Shown piece by piece: positions 8,176-15,369 of a DNA stretch of 33,212 nucleotides. The stretch is from contig CAYPOY010000011.1 of NCBI GenBank assembly GCA_964412395.1, positions 1 through 33,212 on the forward strand. Direction: 5' to 3'. Source of the DNA: CAYPOY01 sp964412395. Its GTDB lineage: Bacteria; Chloroflexota; Anaerolineae; B4-G1. Numbering within the stretch: the first letter of the stretch is position 1; each line of letters opens with the position of its first letter. A program made the position numbers and the translations under genes. The notes beneath the pieces were generated by a model that saw nothing but the letters and a program-made list of their open reading frames with translations, ran no database searches and was not told the origin of the DNA.

Positions 8176-8781
8176 TCAACCCAACAGTTTGAACACTGCC
8201 TCAATCCCATAGTAGCCAGCCAGGGCGAAGATGATGTTTTTGATCACCTTGCCAGCCGTACAACTCACCAGGAACTTCCACAGCGGGAAGCGCAGCGCGC
8301 CAGCGGCCACGCCGCCCAGGTCAAAGACCGGGTTGGGGATGAGGGCCAGCACGAAGATGGTCAGGACGCCGTAGCGCTGCATCCACTGGGTCAGACGGTC
8401 GTACGTAGAGTTTCCGTCCACCCAGGTTTGCCCGCTGTAACCCGCCATATAGCCGGTCAGTTCTCCCAGGGCCTGGCCGGCGCCACCTACGATGCCCACG
8501 ACCCACGGGTTGAAAACGCTGCCCATCACCGAACTCACAGCCAATCCCGGTACTGGCAGGATCACCGTGGCATTGCTGACCAACCCCACCAGGAAGACAG
8601 CAGCGTAGCCGTACTGCTTCAATTCCTGAAGACGTTCACGGAAGTAGACGGCTGCGCCGAGGGCGACGAGTATCGCGATGACGGTCAGGATCTGGACGAC
8701 CCTCAACCACCCGGTAGGCGGAGGAGGAGGGACGGTGGGTGCAGCGTCCTGGTTGTCAGTAGAAGCAGGCACTTCAGGCAT
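8176..8781 (-). CDS. VTT/SNARE-associated (DedA-like) membrane protein
   Basis: 201 residues. A Pro-rich cytoplasmic start (PTVPPPPPTGW) is followed by a transmembrane helix (about 26-46) and a VTT domain: VFLVGLVSNATVILPVPGLAVSSVMGSV, then a Gly-rich turn (VGIVGGAGQALGELTGYMAGY) and IPNPVFDLGGVAAGALRFPLWKFLVSCTAGK. This is the YqaA/DedA layout. Family members are linked to lipid scrambling and membrane homeostasis; the substrate here is unknown. The start is one base after the stop of the upstream dehydrogenase gene, so translation is probably coupled. The pairing with a sugar-nucleotide enzyme suggests envelope work. Confidence 0.85.
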   Translation of the reverse strand: MPEVPASTDNQDAAPTVPPPPPTGWLRVVQILTVIAILVALGAAVYFRERLQELKQYGYAAVFLVGLVSNATVILPVPGLAVSSVMGSVFNPWVVGIVGGAGQALGELTGYMAGYSGQTWVDGNSTYDRLTQWMQRYGVLTIFVLALIPNPVFDLGGVAAGALRFPLWKFLVSCTAGKVIKNIIFALAGYYGIEAVFKLLG

Positions 8782-8782
8782 G

Positions 8783-10168
8783 TCACTGGGCCAATCTCCC
8801 CTCCCCGCGTCGGGGAGGGGCCGGGGGAGGGGTTAGCGGCGCGCCCAGGCGCACAATCTTTTCCCTGTAGTCAGATATGCCAGCCGCCGCGTTGCACGTG
8901 TCCACAACCAGGCTGGCATGCCGCACCACCTGCTCGTAGTCCAGGCTACGGTGACCGGTGACGACGACGACGCAGTCGGCAGCACCGATTTCCTCCTTCG
9001 TCAGCGGCACCGATTCCAGCACAGTCGCCTCGCGGTGGAAGACGTCGCCGCCCACCTGGAAGCGCGGCACGTAGGGGTCGTGGTAGCGCACCACAGCGCC
9101 ACGGCCTAACAGCAGCTCGATGACCCGTCCGGCGGGGGAATTGCGGGCGTCGTCAATGCCCGGTTTGAAGGCCACGCCCAACACCAGCACGCGCGCGTCA
9201 CGCAGGGGCTTTCTGCGGAGGGAGAGTGCCTGAGACACCAGGTCTACAACGTGATAGGGCATCGCCTGGTTGACCTCGCCAGCCAGCTCGATAAACTCGG
9301 TGTAGTAGTCGTACTCACGGGCTTTCCAACTGAGATAATAGGGGTCTACTGGAATGCAATGCCCCCCCACTCCGGCTCCAGGGTAGAACGGCATAAAACC
9401 GAAGGGTTTGGTCTTAGCGGCCTCGATCACCTCCCAGAAGTCAATCCCCATCCGCTCCGTCAGCAGGGCCAGTTCATTGACCAGGGCGATGTTGACGGCA
9501 CGAAAGGTGTTCTCCATCAGCTTGGTCAACTCGGCAGCGCGGGGGGAGGAGACAGGATGCACCGGCGCGCCCATCTGGCGCAGGAGGTCGGCTGCCAGTT
9601 GAGTGCACTCCGGCGTGATACCGCCCACGACCTTGGGCGTGTTGTAGGCCGACCACCGCTTGTTGCCGGGGTCGATGCGCTCGGGAGAAAAGGCCAGGTA
9701 GAAGTCCGCGCCGGCCTTGAGACTGCTCTGCTCCAGAATCGGCTGGACAATCTCCTCCGTCGTGCCCGGGTAGGTTGTACTTTGCAGAACGACCAGTTGA
9801 CCGGGCTTCAAGCGCGGCCGGATACCCTCGCTGGCGGCCCGGATGTAGGAAAGATCGGGGGCACGTTGGGCATCGTAGGGGGTGGGGACGCAGATGAATA
9901 TGGCATCCACCTCACGCAGCACGTCGTAATCTGGTGTAGCTGTGAGCCGGCCCGACCGGACGTGAGGAACAAGGTCGTCGTCGGTAACGTCGGGGATGTA
10001 ACTCTGGCCGGCGGCTATGGAGCCTACCTTCCGCTGGTCCACATCCACGCCAGTGGTGCGGAAGCCGGCCCTAGCAAACGCCGTTGCCAGGGGCAGGCCG
10101 ACGTAGCCCAGGCCGATGATGGCGACGTGAGCGGTACGGTCGGTGATTTTGTCTTGTAGAGTGGACAT
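8783..10168 (-). CDS. Nucleotide-sugar dehydrogenase (UDP-GlcNAc 6-dehydrogenase/WbpA-like)
   Basis: 461 residues. Oxidises a UDP-sugar C6 alcohol to a uronic acid with two NAD+, supplying precursors for surface polysaccharide. N-terminal Rossmann loop IIGLGYVGLPLA at about 17-28; SPERIDPGN; a lysine/asparagine helix ELTKLMENTFRAVNIAL; and the catalytic Cys in GVGGHCIPVDPYYLSWKA (about 270). The VDPYYL and SPERIDPG forms point to the WbpA/WbpO branch rather than UDP-glucose dehydrogenase. C-terminal domain VLGVAFKPGIDDARNSPA. The last 15-20 residues (LTPPPAPPRRGEGRLAQ) are not family sequence; they are encoded by a CCCCTCCCC hairpin repeat that extends the reading frame. It opens an operon with the VTT gene. 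The exact substrate cannot be decided from sequence. Confidence 0.88.
   Translation of the reverse strand: MSTLQDKITDRTAHVAIIGLGYVGLPLATAFARAGFRTTGVDVDQRKVGSIAAGQSYIPDVTDDDLVPHVRSGRLTATPDYDVLREVDAIFICVPTPYDAQRAPDLSYIRAASEGIRPRLKPGQLVVLQSTTYPGTTEEIVQPILEQSSLKAGADFYLAFSPERIDPGNKRWSAYNTPKVVGGITPECTQLAADLLRQMGAPVHPVSSPRAAELTKLMENTFRAVNIALVNELALLTERMGIDFWEVIEAAKTKPFGFMPFYPGAGVGGHCIPVDPYYLSWKAREYDYYTEFIELAGEVNQAMPYHVVDLVSQALSLRRKPLRDARVLVLGVAFKPGIDDARNSPAGRVIELLLGRGAVVRYHDPYVPRFQVGGDVFHREATVLESVPLTKEEIGAADCVVVVTGHRSLDYEQVVRHASLVVDTCNAAAGISDYREKIVRLGAPLTPPPAPPRRGEGRLAQ
8796..8832. repeat. GC-rich hairpin repeat (CCCCTCCCC family) at the dehydrogenase 3' end
   Basis: CCCCTCCCC (8798-8806), loop GCGTC, GGGGAGGGG (8812-8820), then CCGGGGGAGGGG. 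The same unit recurs near 29857-29986 and 33141-33212. Here it encodes the PPPAPPRRGEG tail of the dehydrogenase. Confidence 0.75.
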
Positions 10169-10178
10169 TATGACCTCC

Positions 10179-10199
10179 GGATGCTGGATGCTGGTTACT
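10179..10199. repeat. 7-bp tandem repeat, GGATGCT type
   Basis: Three heptamers (GGATGCT, GGATGCT, GGTTACT) directly upstream of the dehydrogenase start codon (10168). Part of a set of 7-bp tracts in this window. Confidence 0.6.
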
Positions 10200-10224
10200 C
10201 GTCGTCTGCGAAGCAGGAACTCTG

Positions 10225-10626
10225 TTATCTGTCCGCGTTCCCGTACTCCGCCCGGCGCTCCCGCAGCGCAACGGCCGGGGTGCGCTCCGGTTGAGCAGTG
10301 TCGTATACAACGATGCCCTTTTCACGCACCTCGCCCAGCAGACTCAGGTCACTGGCAGCCTGGAATTCCTCCAGCGTCAGTCCCAGGGCCTCGATGTCTC
10401 CCACTCCTGCTCGCCAGGCCCAGATAGCCAGTTGTTCCTGGCGGCGACGATGGTCCATCTGTATGAAGTCCGGGGACAGCACCACCAAATCTATATCACT
10501 ACGCGAGCGGGGAACGTCGTAGGCATACGAGCCGTACAGGAAGACCCGTTCTATCCTCACGTGCTGCCCCACGAGCGCCAGGTAGCGGGCTATGCGCCTG
10601 GTAAGTTCGCGGTCTTCGTAAGCCAT
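10225..10626 (-). CDS. MNT-type nucleotidyltransferase (antitoxin of a HEPN/MNT pair)
   Basis: 133 residues from the ATG at 10626, which has GGAG upstream; a GTG at 10638 is an alternative. The minimal nucleotidyltransferase motif GSX10DXD is complete: GSYAYDVPRSRSDIDL near residues 30-45, with a third acidic candidate in the VGDIEALGL strand. In HEPN/MNT systems this protein neutralises the HEPN RNase, in studied cases by adding AMP to it. It lies directly downstream of the HEPN gene and overlaps the shifted HEPN frame. The tail after residue 105 (TAQPERTPAVALRERRAEYGNADR) is polar and not family-like. Confidence 0.85.
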   Translation of the reverse strand: MAYEDRELTRRIARYLALVGQHVRIERVFLYGSYAYDVPRSRSDIDLVVLSPDFIQMDHRRRQEQLAIWAWRAGVGDIEALGLTLEEFQAASDLSLLGEVREKGIVVYDTAQPERTPAVALRERRAEYGNADR

Positions 10627-10669
10627 TGCCTTATGCACTCCATGCGTTCCACCAACTCCTGCGCCGCCG

Positions 10670-10981
10670 TCAGATCGTACTCAACGCCCCACCGGGGTAT
10701 CGACTCAGGAAGTAATGTGGATTCAAAGCGGCCAGCGCCGTCTGAACGTCCGGCGGACACTCAATACCGAAGATGTGCTGCCAGAATTTCCAGAGGTTAT
10801 GCTCGTGAGGAGAACGCTGCCCAGTCTGCTGGACGATGACCGCTTTTAGAAATTTCTCCACCGCTTGCTGGCAGTGGAACGCCACGTCCCGATAGTCATC
10901 CGCCCTCATCGCGTTGTAGGCGGAGCGACGATCTGCCTCGGCGTATTCCAACCAGGCTCGGACGTCCGTCTCCCGGTTCAC
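10670..10981 (-). CDS. HEPN-domain toxin, C-terminally frameshifted
   Basis: Reads as 103 residues from a GTG at 10981. Typical HEPN core: AWLEYAEADRRSAYNAM, then the signature CQQAVEKFLKAVIV (about 37-50), then QRSPHEHNL, an RX4H motif expected of the RNase site. The reading frame ends NPHYFLSRYPGGALSTI. Shifting by one base after RYP gives RWGVEYDLTAAQELVERM followed by ECIRQWLTK, the normal last helix of the family, with a stop at 10590. The intact gene would therefore be 10590-10981, about 130 residues, the usual length. The break lies in or near a C4/G4 run (about 10688-10697). The start overlaps the gatA stop as GTGA, so it is translationally coupled to gatA. It could be a real inactivating mutation or a homopolymer sequencing error. 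Confidence 0.8.
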   Translation of the reverse strand: MNRETDVRAWLEYAEADRRSAYNAMRADDYRDVAFHCQQAVEKFLKAVIVQQTGQRSPHEHNLWKFWQHIFGIECPPDVQTALAALNPHYFLSRYPGGALSTI

Positions 10982-12441
10982 AGTGGCGGCCTCCTGGTAT
11001 GCCAGTCAGTGGCCTGCTCGTAGGCGTAGGCCACGCGCAGCACCCGCTCCTCCCCGAAGGCCGGCCCCATCACCTGCAGGCCGATGGGCAGGCCGTCAGC
11101 GTCGAAGCCACAGGGGAGACTCAGCCCGCAGATGCCGGCCAGGTTCATTGAGAGAGTGAAGACATCGGAGAGATACATCTGCAACGGATCGTCCACCTTC
11201 TCACCGATGCGGAAGGCGGTGGTGGGACTGGTGGGGGCGACGATGACGTCCACCTGCTCGAAGGCGGCGTCGAAGTCGGCTTTGATAAGCGTGCGCGCCT
11301 TCTGCGCCTTGAGGTAGTAGGCGTCGTAGTAACCGGCAGAGAGGGCGTATGTGCCCAGCATGATGCGCCGCTTCACCTCCGTGCCGAACCCCTGCCCACG
11401 GGTCGCCTTGTACGTCTCGATCAGCCCGCCATTGTCCACCCGCAGGCCATAGCGCACGCCGTCGTAGCGGGCCAGGTTGGAGCTGGCCTCGGCCAGCGCG
11501 ATGAGGTAGTAGACCGGCAGGGCGTAGTCGGTGTGGGGTAGACTGACCTCCTGCACTTCGGCCCCCAGCCCGGCCAGCACGTCCACCGCCGCACGCACCG
11601 CTGCTTCCACCTCCGGCTGCATTCCCTCAATGAAGTATTCCTTCGGGACGCCAACCCGCATTCCCTCGTTTCCGCGTAGGTCGTCGGTCAGAGCAGCGGT
11701 ATAATCAGGCACTGGCACATCCATTGAGGTGGAGTCGTGGGGATCGTGGCCGGCGATAGACCTCAGCAGGATGGCCGCGTCGGTCACATCCTTGGTCAGC
11801 ACGCCAATTTGATCCAGCGACGAGGCGAAGGCGATCAGGCCGTACCGGCTGACTCGCCCGTAGGTTGGCTTGAGGCCGACGACGCCGCACAGACTCGCCG
11901 GCTGGCGCACACTGCCGCCAGTATCGGTGCCCAGCGCGCCCAGGCACTCATCGGCAGCGACGGCGGCGGCGCTCCCCCCACTGGATCCCCCGGGCACACG
12001 ATCCAGGTCCCAGGGATTGTGCGTGGTGAAGAAGGCCGAGTTCTCCGTGGAGGAGCCCATCGCGAACTCGTCGGTATTGGTCTTACCCAGGAGGATCGCC
12101 CCGGAGGCCCTCAGACGCGCCACGGCCGTACCGTCGTAGGGCGGGATGAAGTTCTCCAGGATGCGGGAGCCACACGTGGTGGGGATACCCTCTGTGCAGA
12201 GCACGTCCTTGATGGCCATAGGGATGCCCAACAGCGGAGTATCCTCACCGGCGGCGCGGTGTTCGTCGGCGGCGCGGGCCTGCGCCAGCGCCTCCTCTGG
12301 TGTCAGCGTCAGGTATGCCTTGACGTCGTTGTCCACCGCCAGAATACGTTCCAGCGTTTCCTCGGTCAGTTCGACCGACGAGGTCTCGCCTGCGGCGAGC
12401 AACTCGCTGGCTTCGTGAATGGTCAGTTCATACAACTTCAT
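10978..12441 (-). CDS. gatA: Glutamyl-tRNA(Gln)/aspartyl-tRNA(Asn) amidotransferase subunit A
   Basis: 487 residues, full length. The amidase subunit of GatCAB hydrolyses glutamine and channels ammonia to misacylated Glu-tRNA(Gln). The Ser-cisSer-Lys triad is present at Lys78 (PMAIKDV), Ser153 (PGGSSGGS) and Ser177 (DTGGSVRQ), each one residue short of the S. aureus numbering. Other landmarks are CGSRILENF, LLGKTNTDEFAMGSS and GLKPTYGRVSRYGL. It follows gatC by 2 bp and is followed by the HEPN gene with a 4-bp overlap. gatB is not in the window. Because asnS is present, the likely role is Gln-tRNA(Gln) formation. Confidence 0.97.
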   Translation of the reverse strand: MKLYELTIHEASELLAAGETSSVELTEETLERILAVDNDVKAYLTLTPEEALAQARAADEHRAAGEDTPLLGIPMAIKDVLCTEGIPTTCGSRILENFIPPYDGTAVARLRASGAILLGKTNTDEFAMGSSTENSAFFTTHNPWDLDRVPGGSSGGSAAAVAADECLGALGTDTGGSVRQPASLCGVVGLKPTYGRVSRYGLIAFASSLDQIGVLTKDVTDAAILLRSIAGHDPHDSTSMDVPVPDYTAALTDDLRGNEGMRVGVPKEYFIEGMQPEVEAAVRAAVDVLAGLGAEVQEVSLPHTDYALPVYYLIALAEASSNLARYDGVRYGLRVDNGGLIETYKATRGQGFGTEVKRRIMLGTYALSAGYYDAYYLKAQKARTLIKADFDAAFEQVDVIVAPTSPTTAFRIGEKVDDPLQMYLSDVFTLSMNLAGICGLSLPCGFDADGLPIGLQVMGPAFGEERVLRVAYAYEQATDWHTRRPPL

Positions 12442-12443
12442 GC

Positions 12444-12731
12444 TTACTCCAACACAGCCGGCACTTTAAAGCATCCCGCCTCGGTGGCAGGAGCATTGGC
12501 CAGGATGTCCTCGCGGGAGAAGGGAGGCCTGGGCTCGTCAGCGCGCATCACGCTGCGCAGCGGCAGAACGGTCGCTGTGGGTGGGATAGCCTCGGTATCG
12601 AGTTCCTGCAGTCGTTCAAAGTGCTCCAGGATAGCCGAAAGTTGCCCCTGATATAGAGACTGCTCCTCGTCGCTCAGCGCCAATCTGGCCAGCTCGGCGA
12701 TGTGTTGAACTTCTTCCCGGCTTAGTTTCAT
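12444..12731 (-). CDS. gatC: Glutamyl-tRNA(Gln) amidotransferase subunit C
   Basis: 95 residues from the ATG at 12731 (MKLSREEVQHIAELARLALS), preceded by GGAG with six bases spacing; a TTG 12 bases upstream is less likely. GatC is a small belt-like subunit that stabilises GatA-GatB. The family hallmarks are here: EEVQHIAELARLALSDEE, a middle helix ILEHFERLQELDTE and the C-terminal DEPRPPFSREDILANAPATEAGCFKVPAVLE. First gene of the gatC-gatA-HEPN-MNT transcription unit. Confidence 0.95.
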   Translation of the reverse strand: MKLSREEVQHIAELARLALSDEEQSLYQGQLSAILEHFERLQELDTEAIPPTATVLPLRSVMRADEPRPPFSREDILANAPATEAGCFKVPAVLE

Positions 12732-12750
12732 GTCACACTCCAAAATCAGT

Positions 12751-12824
12751 GGTTAACGGTTAGCAGTTAGCAATCAGCTTTTGGTATCGTTCATTGTTCA
12801 TTGGTCATTGTTCATTGGTCATTG
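12751..12824. repeat. Two adjacent 7-bp tandem repeat tracts upstream of gatC
   Basis: 12751-12778 holds four related heptamers (GGTTAAC, GGTTAGC, AGTTAGC, AATCAGC). 12790-12824 holds five (TTCATTG or GTCATTG). No gene lies between 12744 and 13057; this stretch holds these tracts, the 55-bp element at 12861 and the promoter of the protease gene. Confidence 0.75.
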
Positions 12825-12860
12825 ACTCAATGATTATAGGTATCCTTTCAATAAATTGGG

Positions 12861-12915
12861 GTAGGGGCAGGTCTTGTACCTGCCCAAGAGGGCGTCCACA
12901 AGGGTTCGCCCCTAC
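12861..12915. repeat. 55-bp dispersed palindromic element (GTAGGGGC ends)
   Basis: Terminal inverted repeats GTAGGGGC/GCCCCTAC enclose two hairpins: GGGCAGGT/ACCTGCCC and GGGCG/CGCCC. This three-helix shape is that of small repeats common in cyanobacterial and Chloroflexi genomes. No coding capacity. Could be a MITE remnant. Confidence 0.65.
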
Positions 12916-12996
12916 ATATTGAGATGATGCGATTATAGCATCATTGGAGAAGAGGAGCAACCTGGCGGTGGAAGAGAGCATTCCACGCCAAGCCCG

Positions 12997-13026
12997 TTCG
13001 CCCCTTTCCGGCAAACGTGTTATAAT
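12997..13026 (+). promoter_or_regulatory. Probable promoter of the site-2 protease gene
   Basis: A consensus -10 TATAAT at 13021-13026; the -35 region (TTCGCC, 18 bp upstream) is weak. About 40 bp ahead of the start codon. Confidence 0.45.
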
Positions 13027-13066
13027 CACAAATTGCTTCTTGCAGTAGCCAAGAGAGGTGGAAACA

Positions 13067-13711
13067 TTGGACCTGATGAACTTGTTCGACCCGGATCGGC
13101 TCATTGCGCTGGCGATCCTGTTTCTAACGAGCATGCCCATCCACGAGTGGGCCCACGCCTGGACAGCCTACCAACTTGGAGACGATACGGCTGCCCTACG
13201 TGGTCGTCTGACCATCAACCCATTGGCCCATCTGGACCCGATCGGGACACTGTCTTTGGTGTTTTTCGGCTTCGGGTGGGGGAAACCAGTGCAAGTGAGC
13301 CCCTATCGCCTGCGCGGGAACATGCGCACCAGTTGGGCGCTGGTGAGCGCAGCCGGCCCATTTTCCAACCTGGTTCTGGCCATGCTGGGTGCAATCCCGT
13401 TTCGAATGGGATGGCTGAGCCTCTACCCAGGCAGCACTTCTACCATCAGCTTGCCGGACATCCTGATCGAGTTCGTTTTGATCAACCTCAGCCTGATGAT
13501 TTTCAACCTGATTCCCATTCCACCGCTCGATGGCTCGCGCATCCTGGCCTGGTTGCTGCCACCGGCATGGGCCAGCGTGATGGACCAGATGGAGCGCTTC
13601 GGAGGGGCAGGATTGATGCTGATCCTGTACCTCTTGTCAAGATTTGGCATACTCAGCCTGATCCTCAACCCGATCATGAATTTCATGATCCGCGCACTGC
13701 TGGCGTACTGA
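13067..13711 (+). CDS. Site-2 protease family (M50-type) membrane zinc metalloprotease
   Basis: 214 residues from a TTG at 13067, chosen because GAGGTGG lies six bases upstream; GTG 13058 and ATG 13076 are alternatives. Intramembrane zinc protease: the HExxH site is MPIHEWAHAW near residue 22, and the third ligand motif is NLIPIPPLDGSRIL near residue 145. A middle G-G/NPLAHLDP segment and AAGPFSNLVLAMLGAIP follow the family. Four to six transmembrane helices are likely. This short form lacks a PDZ domain, so it is not RseP; substrates are unknown. The HD gene starts nine bases downstream, so the two probably share a transcript. Confidence 0.88.
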   Translation: MDLMNLFDPDRLIALAILFLTSMPIHEWAHAWTAYQLGDDTAALRGRLTINPLAHLDPIGTLSLVFFGFGWGKPVQVSPYRLRGNMRTSWALVSAAGPFSNLVLAMLGAIPFRMGWLSLYPGSTSTISLPDILIEFVLINLSLMIFNLIPIPPLDGSRILAWLLPPAWASVMDQMERFGGAGLMLILYLLSRFGILSLILNPIMNFMIRALLAY

Positions 13712-13719
13712 AGCACGGG

Positions 13720-14265
13720 ATGGTGGAAACAGTCCGCTACCGCGTGGGGCAGTTTCTCCGCGCGTTGACCGCTCGGGTCCCAGAGGAGGAGATAGAGCAA
13801 GCAATACACATTCTGACGCCGGAAGCACGGGAGCTCTTCCGCCGTCAGGCTAACCAGGATCAGCGCCATGCCTTGGAAGTGTACTATGCGCTGTGCCAGG
13901 CTGGCCATACGAATCCGCAACTTCTATCGGCGGCGCTGCTGCACGATGTGGGTAAGGCCGTTGCCGGGCTATCTGCGTGGCAGCGGGCGATCATCGTGCT
14001 TCTGGGCCGTTTCGTGCCGTGCTTGCTGGCCTACCTGAGCCGAGGAGAGCCGCAGGGCCACGCCCTGAGCTTGCCGAAGGGCTGGCGTCGCCTTTTCGTC
14101 GTCCACGCCCGGCACCCGGAAATGGGCGCGCACTGGGCTCAGGAAGCTGGCTGCTCGCCTCTCACCGTCGCCCTCATCAGGCGACACCAGGACATGCTGG
14201 CAGTTTACAAAACCGAGGAGGATCAATTGCTAGCCGCACTCCAAGCGGCCGATAGTCGGAACTAG
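13720..14265 (+). CDS. HD-domain phosphohydrolase-like protein
   Basis: 181 residues. HD superfamily signature: ALEVYYALCQAGHTNPQLLSAALLHDVGKA (the H...HD metal site at about 47-75), then HARHPEMGAHWA and LIRRHQD supplying further His ligands. Members hydrolyse nucleotides or cyclic nucleotides; the substrate is not evident. The ATG at 13720 has a poor ribosome site, consistent with coupling to the protease gene stop at 13711. The codons for HALSLPKG (14059-14082) are a 24-bp repeat unit inserted in frame between the Gly-Gly of the family sequence, so the domain has a short surface extension. No other damage seen. Confidence 0.8.
   Translation: MVETVRYRVGQFLRALTARVPEEEIEQAIHILTPEARELFRRQANQDQRHALEVYYALCQAGHTNPQLLSAALLHDVGKAVAGLSAWQRAIIVLLGRFVPCLLAYLSRGEPQGHALSLPKGWRRLFVVHARHPEMGAHWAQEAGCSPLTVALIRRHQDMLAVYKTEEDQLLAALQAADSRN
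14059..14082. repeat. 24-bp CTGAGC..CGAAGG repeat unit inside the HD gene
   Basis: Contains CCCTGAGCTTGCCGAAGG. Same family as units at 28595-28618, 29902-29924 and 30174-30221. Exactly eight codons, so the frame is kept. Confidence 0.7.
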
Positions 14266-14320
14266 CGCCGCCGTACTTTGCTTGGTACGTTGTACAGCGG
14301 TGCGGGAGGGAATTATCGTA

Positions 14321-15334
14321 ATGGATTTTAAGCGAGTCGCGATCGTTGGTGCTGACTGTATCAGCGTCTCTATCGCCTTGGGGTTGAAAGCGCAGAAAGA
14401 GCCGGCCGAGATCATCGGCTACGACGCCAAGGCTGTGGCAGCCGATATGGCGCGTGCCCAGGGGGCTTTTGATCGGGTGGAGCGTGAGCCGGGCCGGGCG
14501 TGCCGGGGTGCCGACCTGGTCATCGTAGCCGTGCCGCTCCCCGCCATCCGCGAGACCTTCGTCGCCATCGCACCGCACCTCCAACCCGGCTGCCTCGTCA
14601 CCGACACCGCTCGACTTAAGGCACCGGTGCTGCACTGGGCCAAGGAACTGCTGCCGGAGAGCGTCTTCTTCATCGGCGGCCATCCTGTCCTCAACCCAGC
14701 TATCGTTGGCTCAGACCCCCTGGAGGGGCTGGAAAAAGCGAGCGCTGACCTGCTGAGAGGGGCACTCTACTGCTTCACCACGCCGACCGGGACTTCCGGC
14801 GCGGCAATTGATGCCTCCGCCGGACTGGCCCAGGCGCTCGAGGCTCATCCCTTCTTCGTCGACGTCACCGAGCACGACGGGCTGCAAGCTGGCGTCGAAG
14901 GGCTGCCCGACCTGCTGGCCATCGCACTGCTGCAAGCCACCGTGGATACCCCCGGATGGCAGGAGATGCGCAAGTTTGCAGGCTTCCGCTTCGCTACCGC
15001 CACCGAGGCGGCCAATGACGCTCGCGAGCGCTGCACAGCCATCTTTCTCAACCGCGAGAATATTCTGCGTCGACTCAACGCCCTCCTGGGCGAACTGGTG
15101 CGCCTGCGTGACCTGCTGACCCAGGATGACGCGGAACTATTGGAGGAGATCTTCGTCGCAACCGCCGAGGGACGGGCACGTTGGCTCAAGGAGCAGGAGC
15201 AGGGCATGTGGATCAAAGAACGCGCCACCAACACAGGCCACATACCCACCGCTGGGGAACAGATTAGGCAGATGTTCTTAGGCGACATAGCTACCCGGAG
15301 AAAGAGAGGGGCAGACCGTTCCCGTAAGGAATAG
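14321..15334 (+). CDS. TyrA/prephenate dehydrogenase-like protein with degraded NAD loop
   Basis: 337 residues from the ATG at 14321 (GGGAGGG ribosome site). Overall fold matches prephenate/arogenate dehydrogenases: N-terminal Rossmann part (FKRVAIVGADCISVSIALGL, ADLVIVAVPLPAIRE, CLVTDTARLKAPV), then GGHPV with the usual catalytic-site His, then the helical dimerisation domain (TEHDGLQAGVEGLPDLLAIAL, NRENILRRLNALLGELVRLRDLL). The dinucleotide loop, normally GxGxxG, reads GADCIS and keeps only the first Gly, and the usual SG segment after GGHP is replaced by LNPAIVGSD. It may therefore not bind NAD normally or may have a changed role. No other aromatic-pathway gene is nearby. Calling it an active tyrosine-pathway enzyme would be unsafe. 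Confidence 0.78.
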   Translation: MDFKRVAIVGADCISVSIALGLKAQKEPAEIIGYDAKAVAADMARAQGAFDRVEREPGRACRGADLVIVAVPLPAIRETFVAIAPHLQPGCLVTDTARLKAPVLHWAKELLPESVFFIGGHPVLNPAIVGSDPLEGLEKASADLLRGALYCFTTPTGTSGAAIDASAGLAQALEAHPFFVDVTEHDGLQAGVEGLPDLLAIALLQATVDTPGWQEMRKFAGFRFATATEAANDARERCTAIFLNRENILRRLNALLGELVRLRDLLTQDDAELLEEIFVATAEGRARWLKEQEQGMWIKERATNTGHIPTAGEQIRQMFLGDIATRRKRGADRSRKE

Positions 15335-15369
15335 CACCACATCTTGACACACCTGCCAGGCTAGGCGCA

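Noticed and set aside
12790..12824. CRISPR-like array
   Set aside because: Units are 7 bp with no spacers and no cas genes nearby; these are simple tandem repeats.
13033..13719. Long upstream extension of the HD protein frame overlapping the protease gene
   Set aside because: The upstream part is a frame shadow of the HExxH protease. HD family sequence starts only after the ATG at 13720.
15343..15369. TTGACA before the glycosyltransferase as a promoter
   Set aside because: No acceptable -10 follows at 16-18 bp, and the start codon comes too soon.
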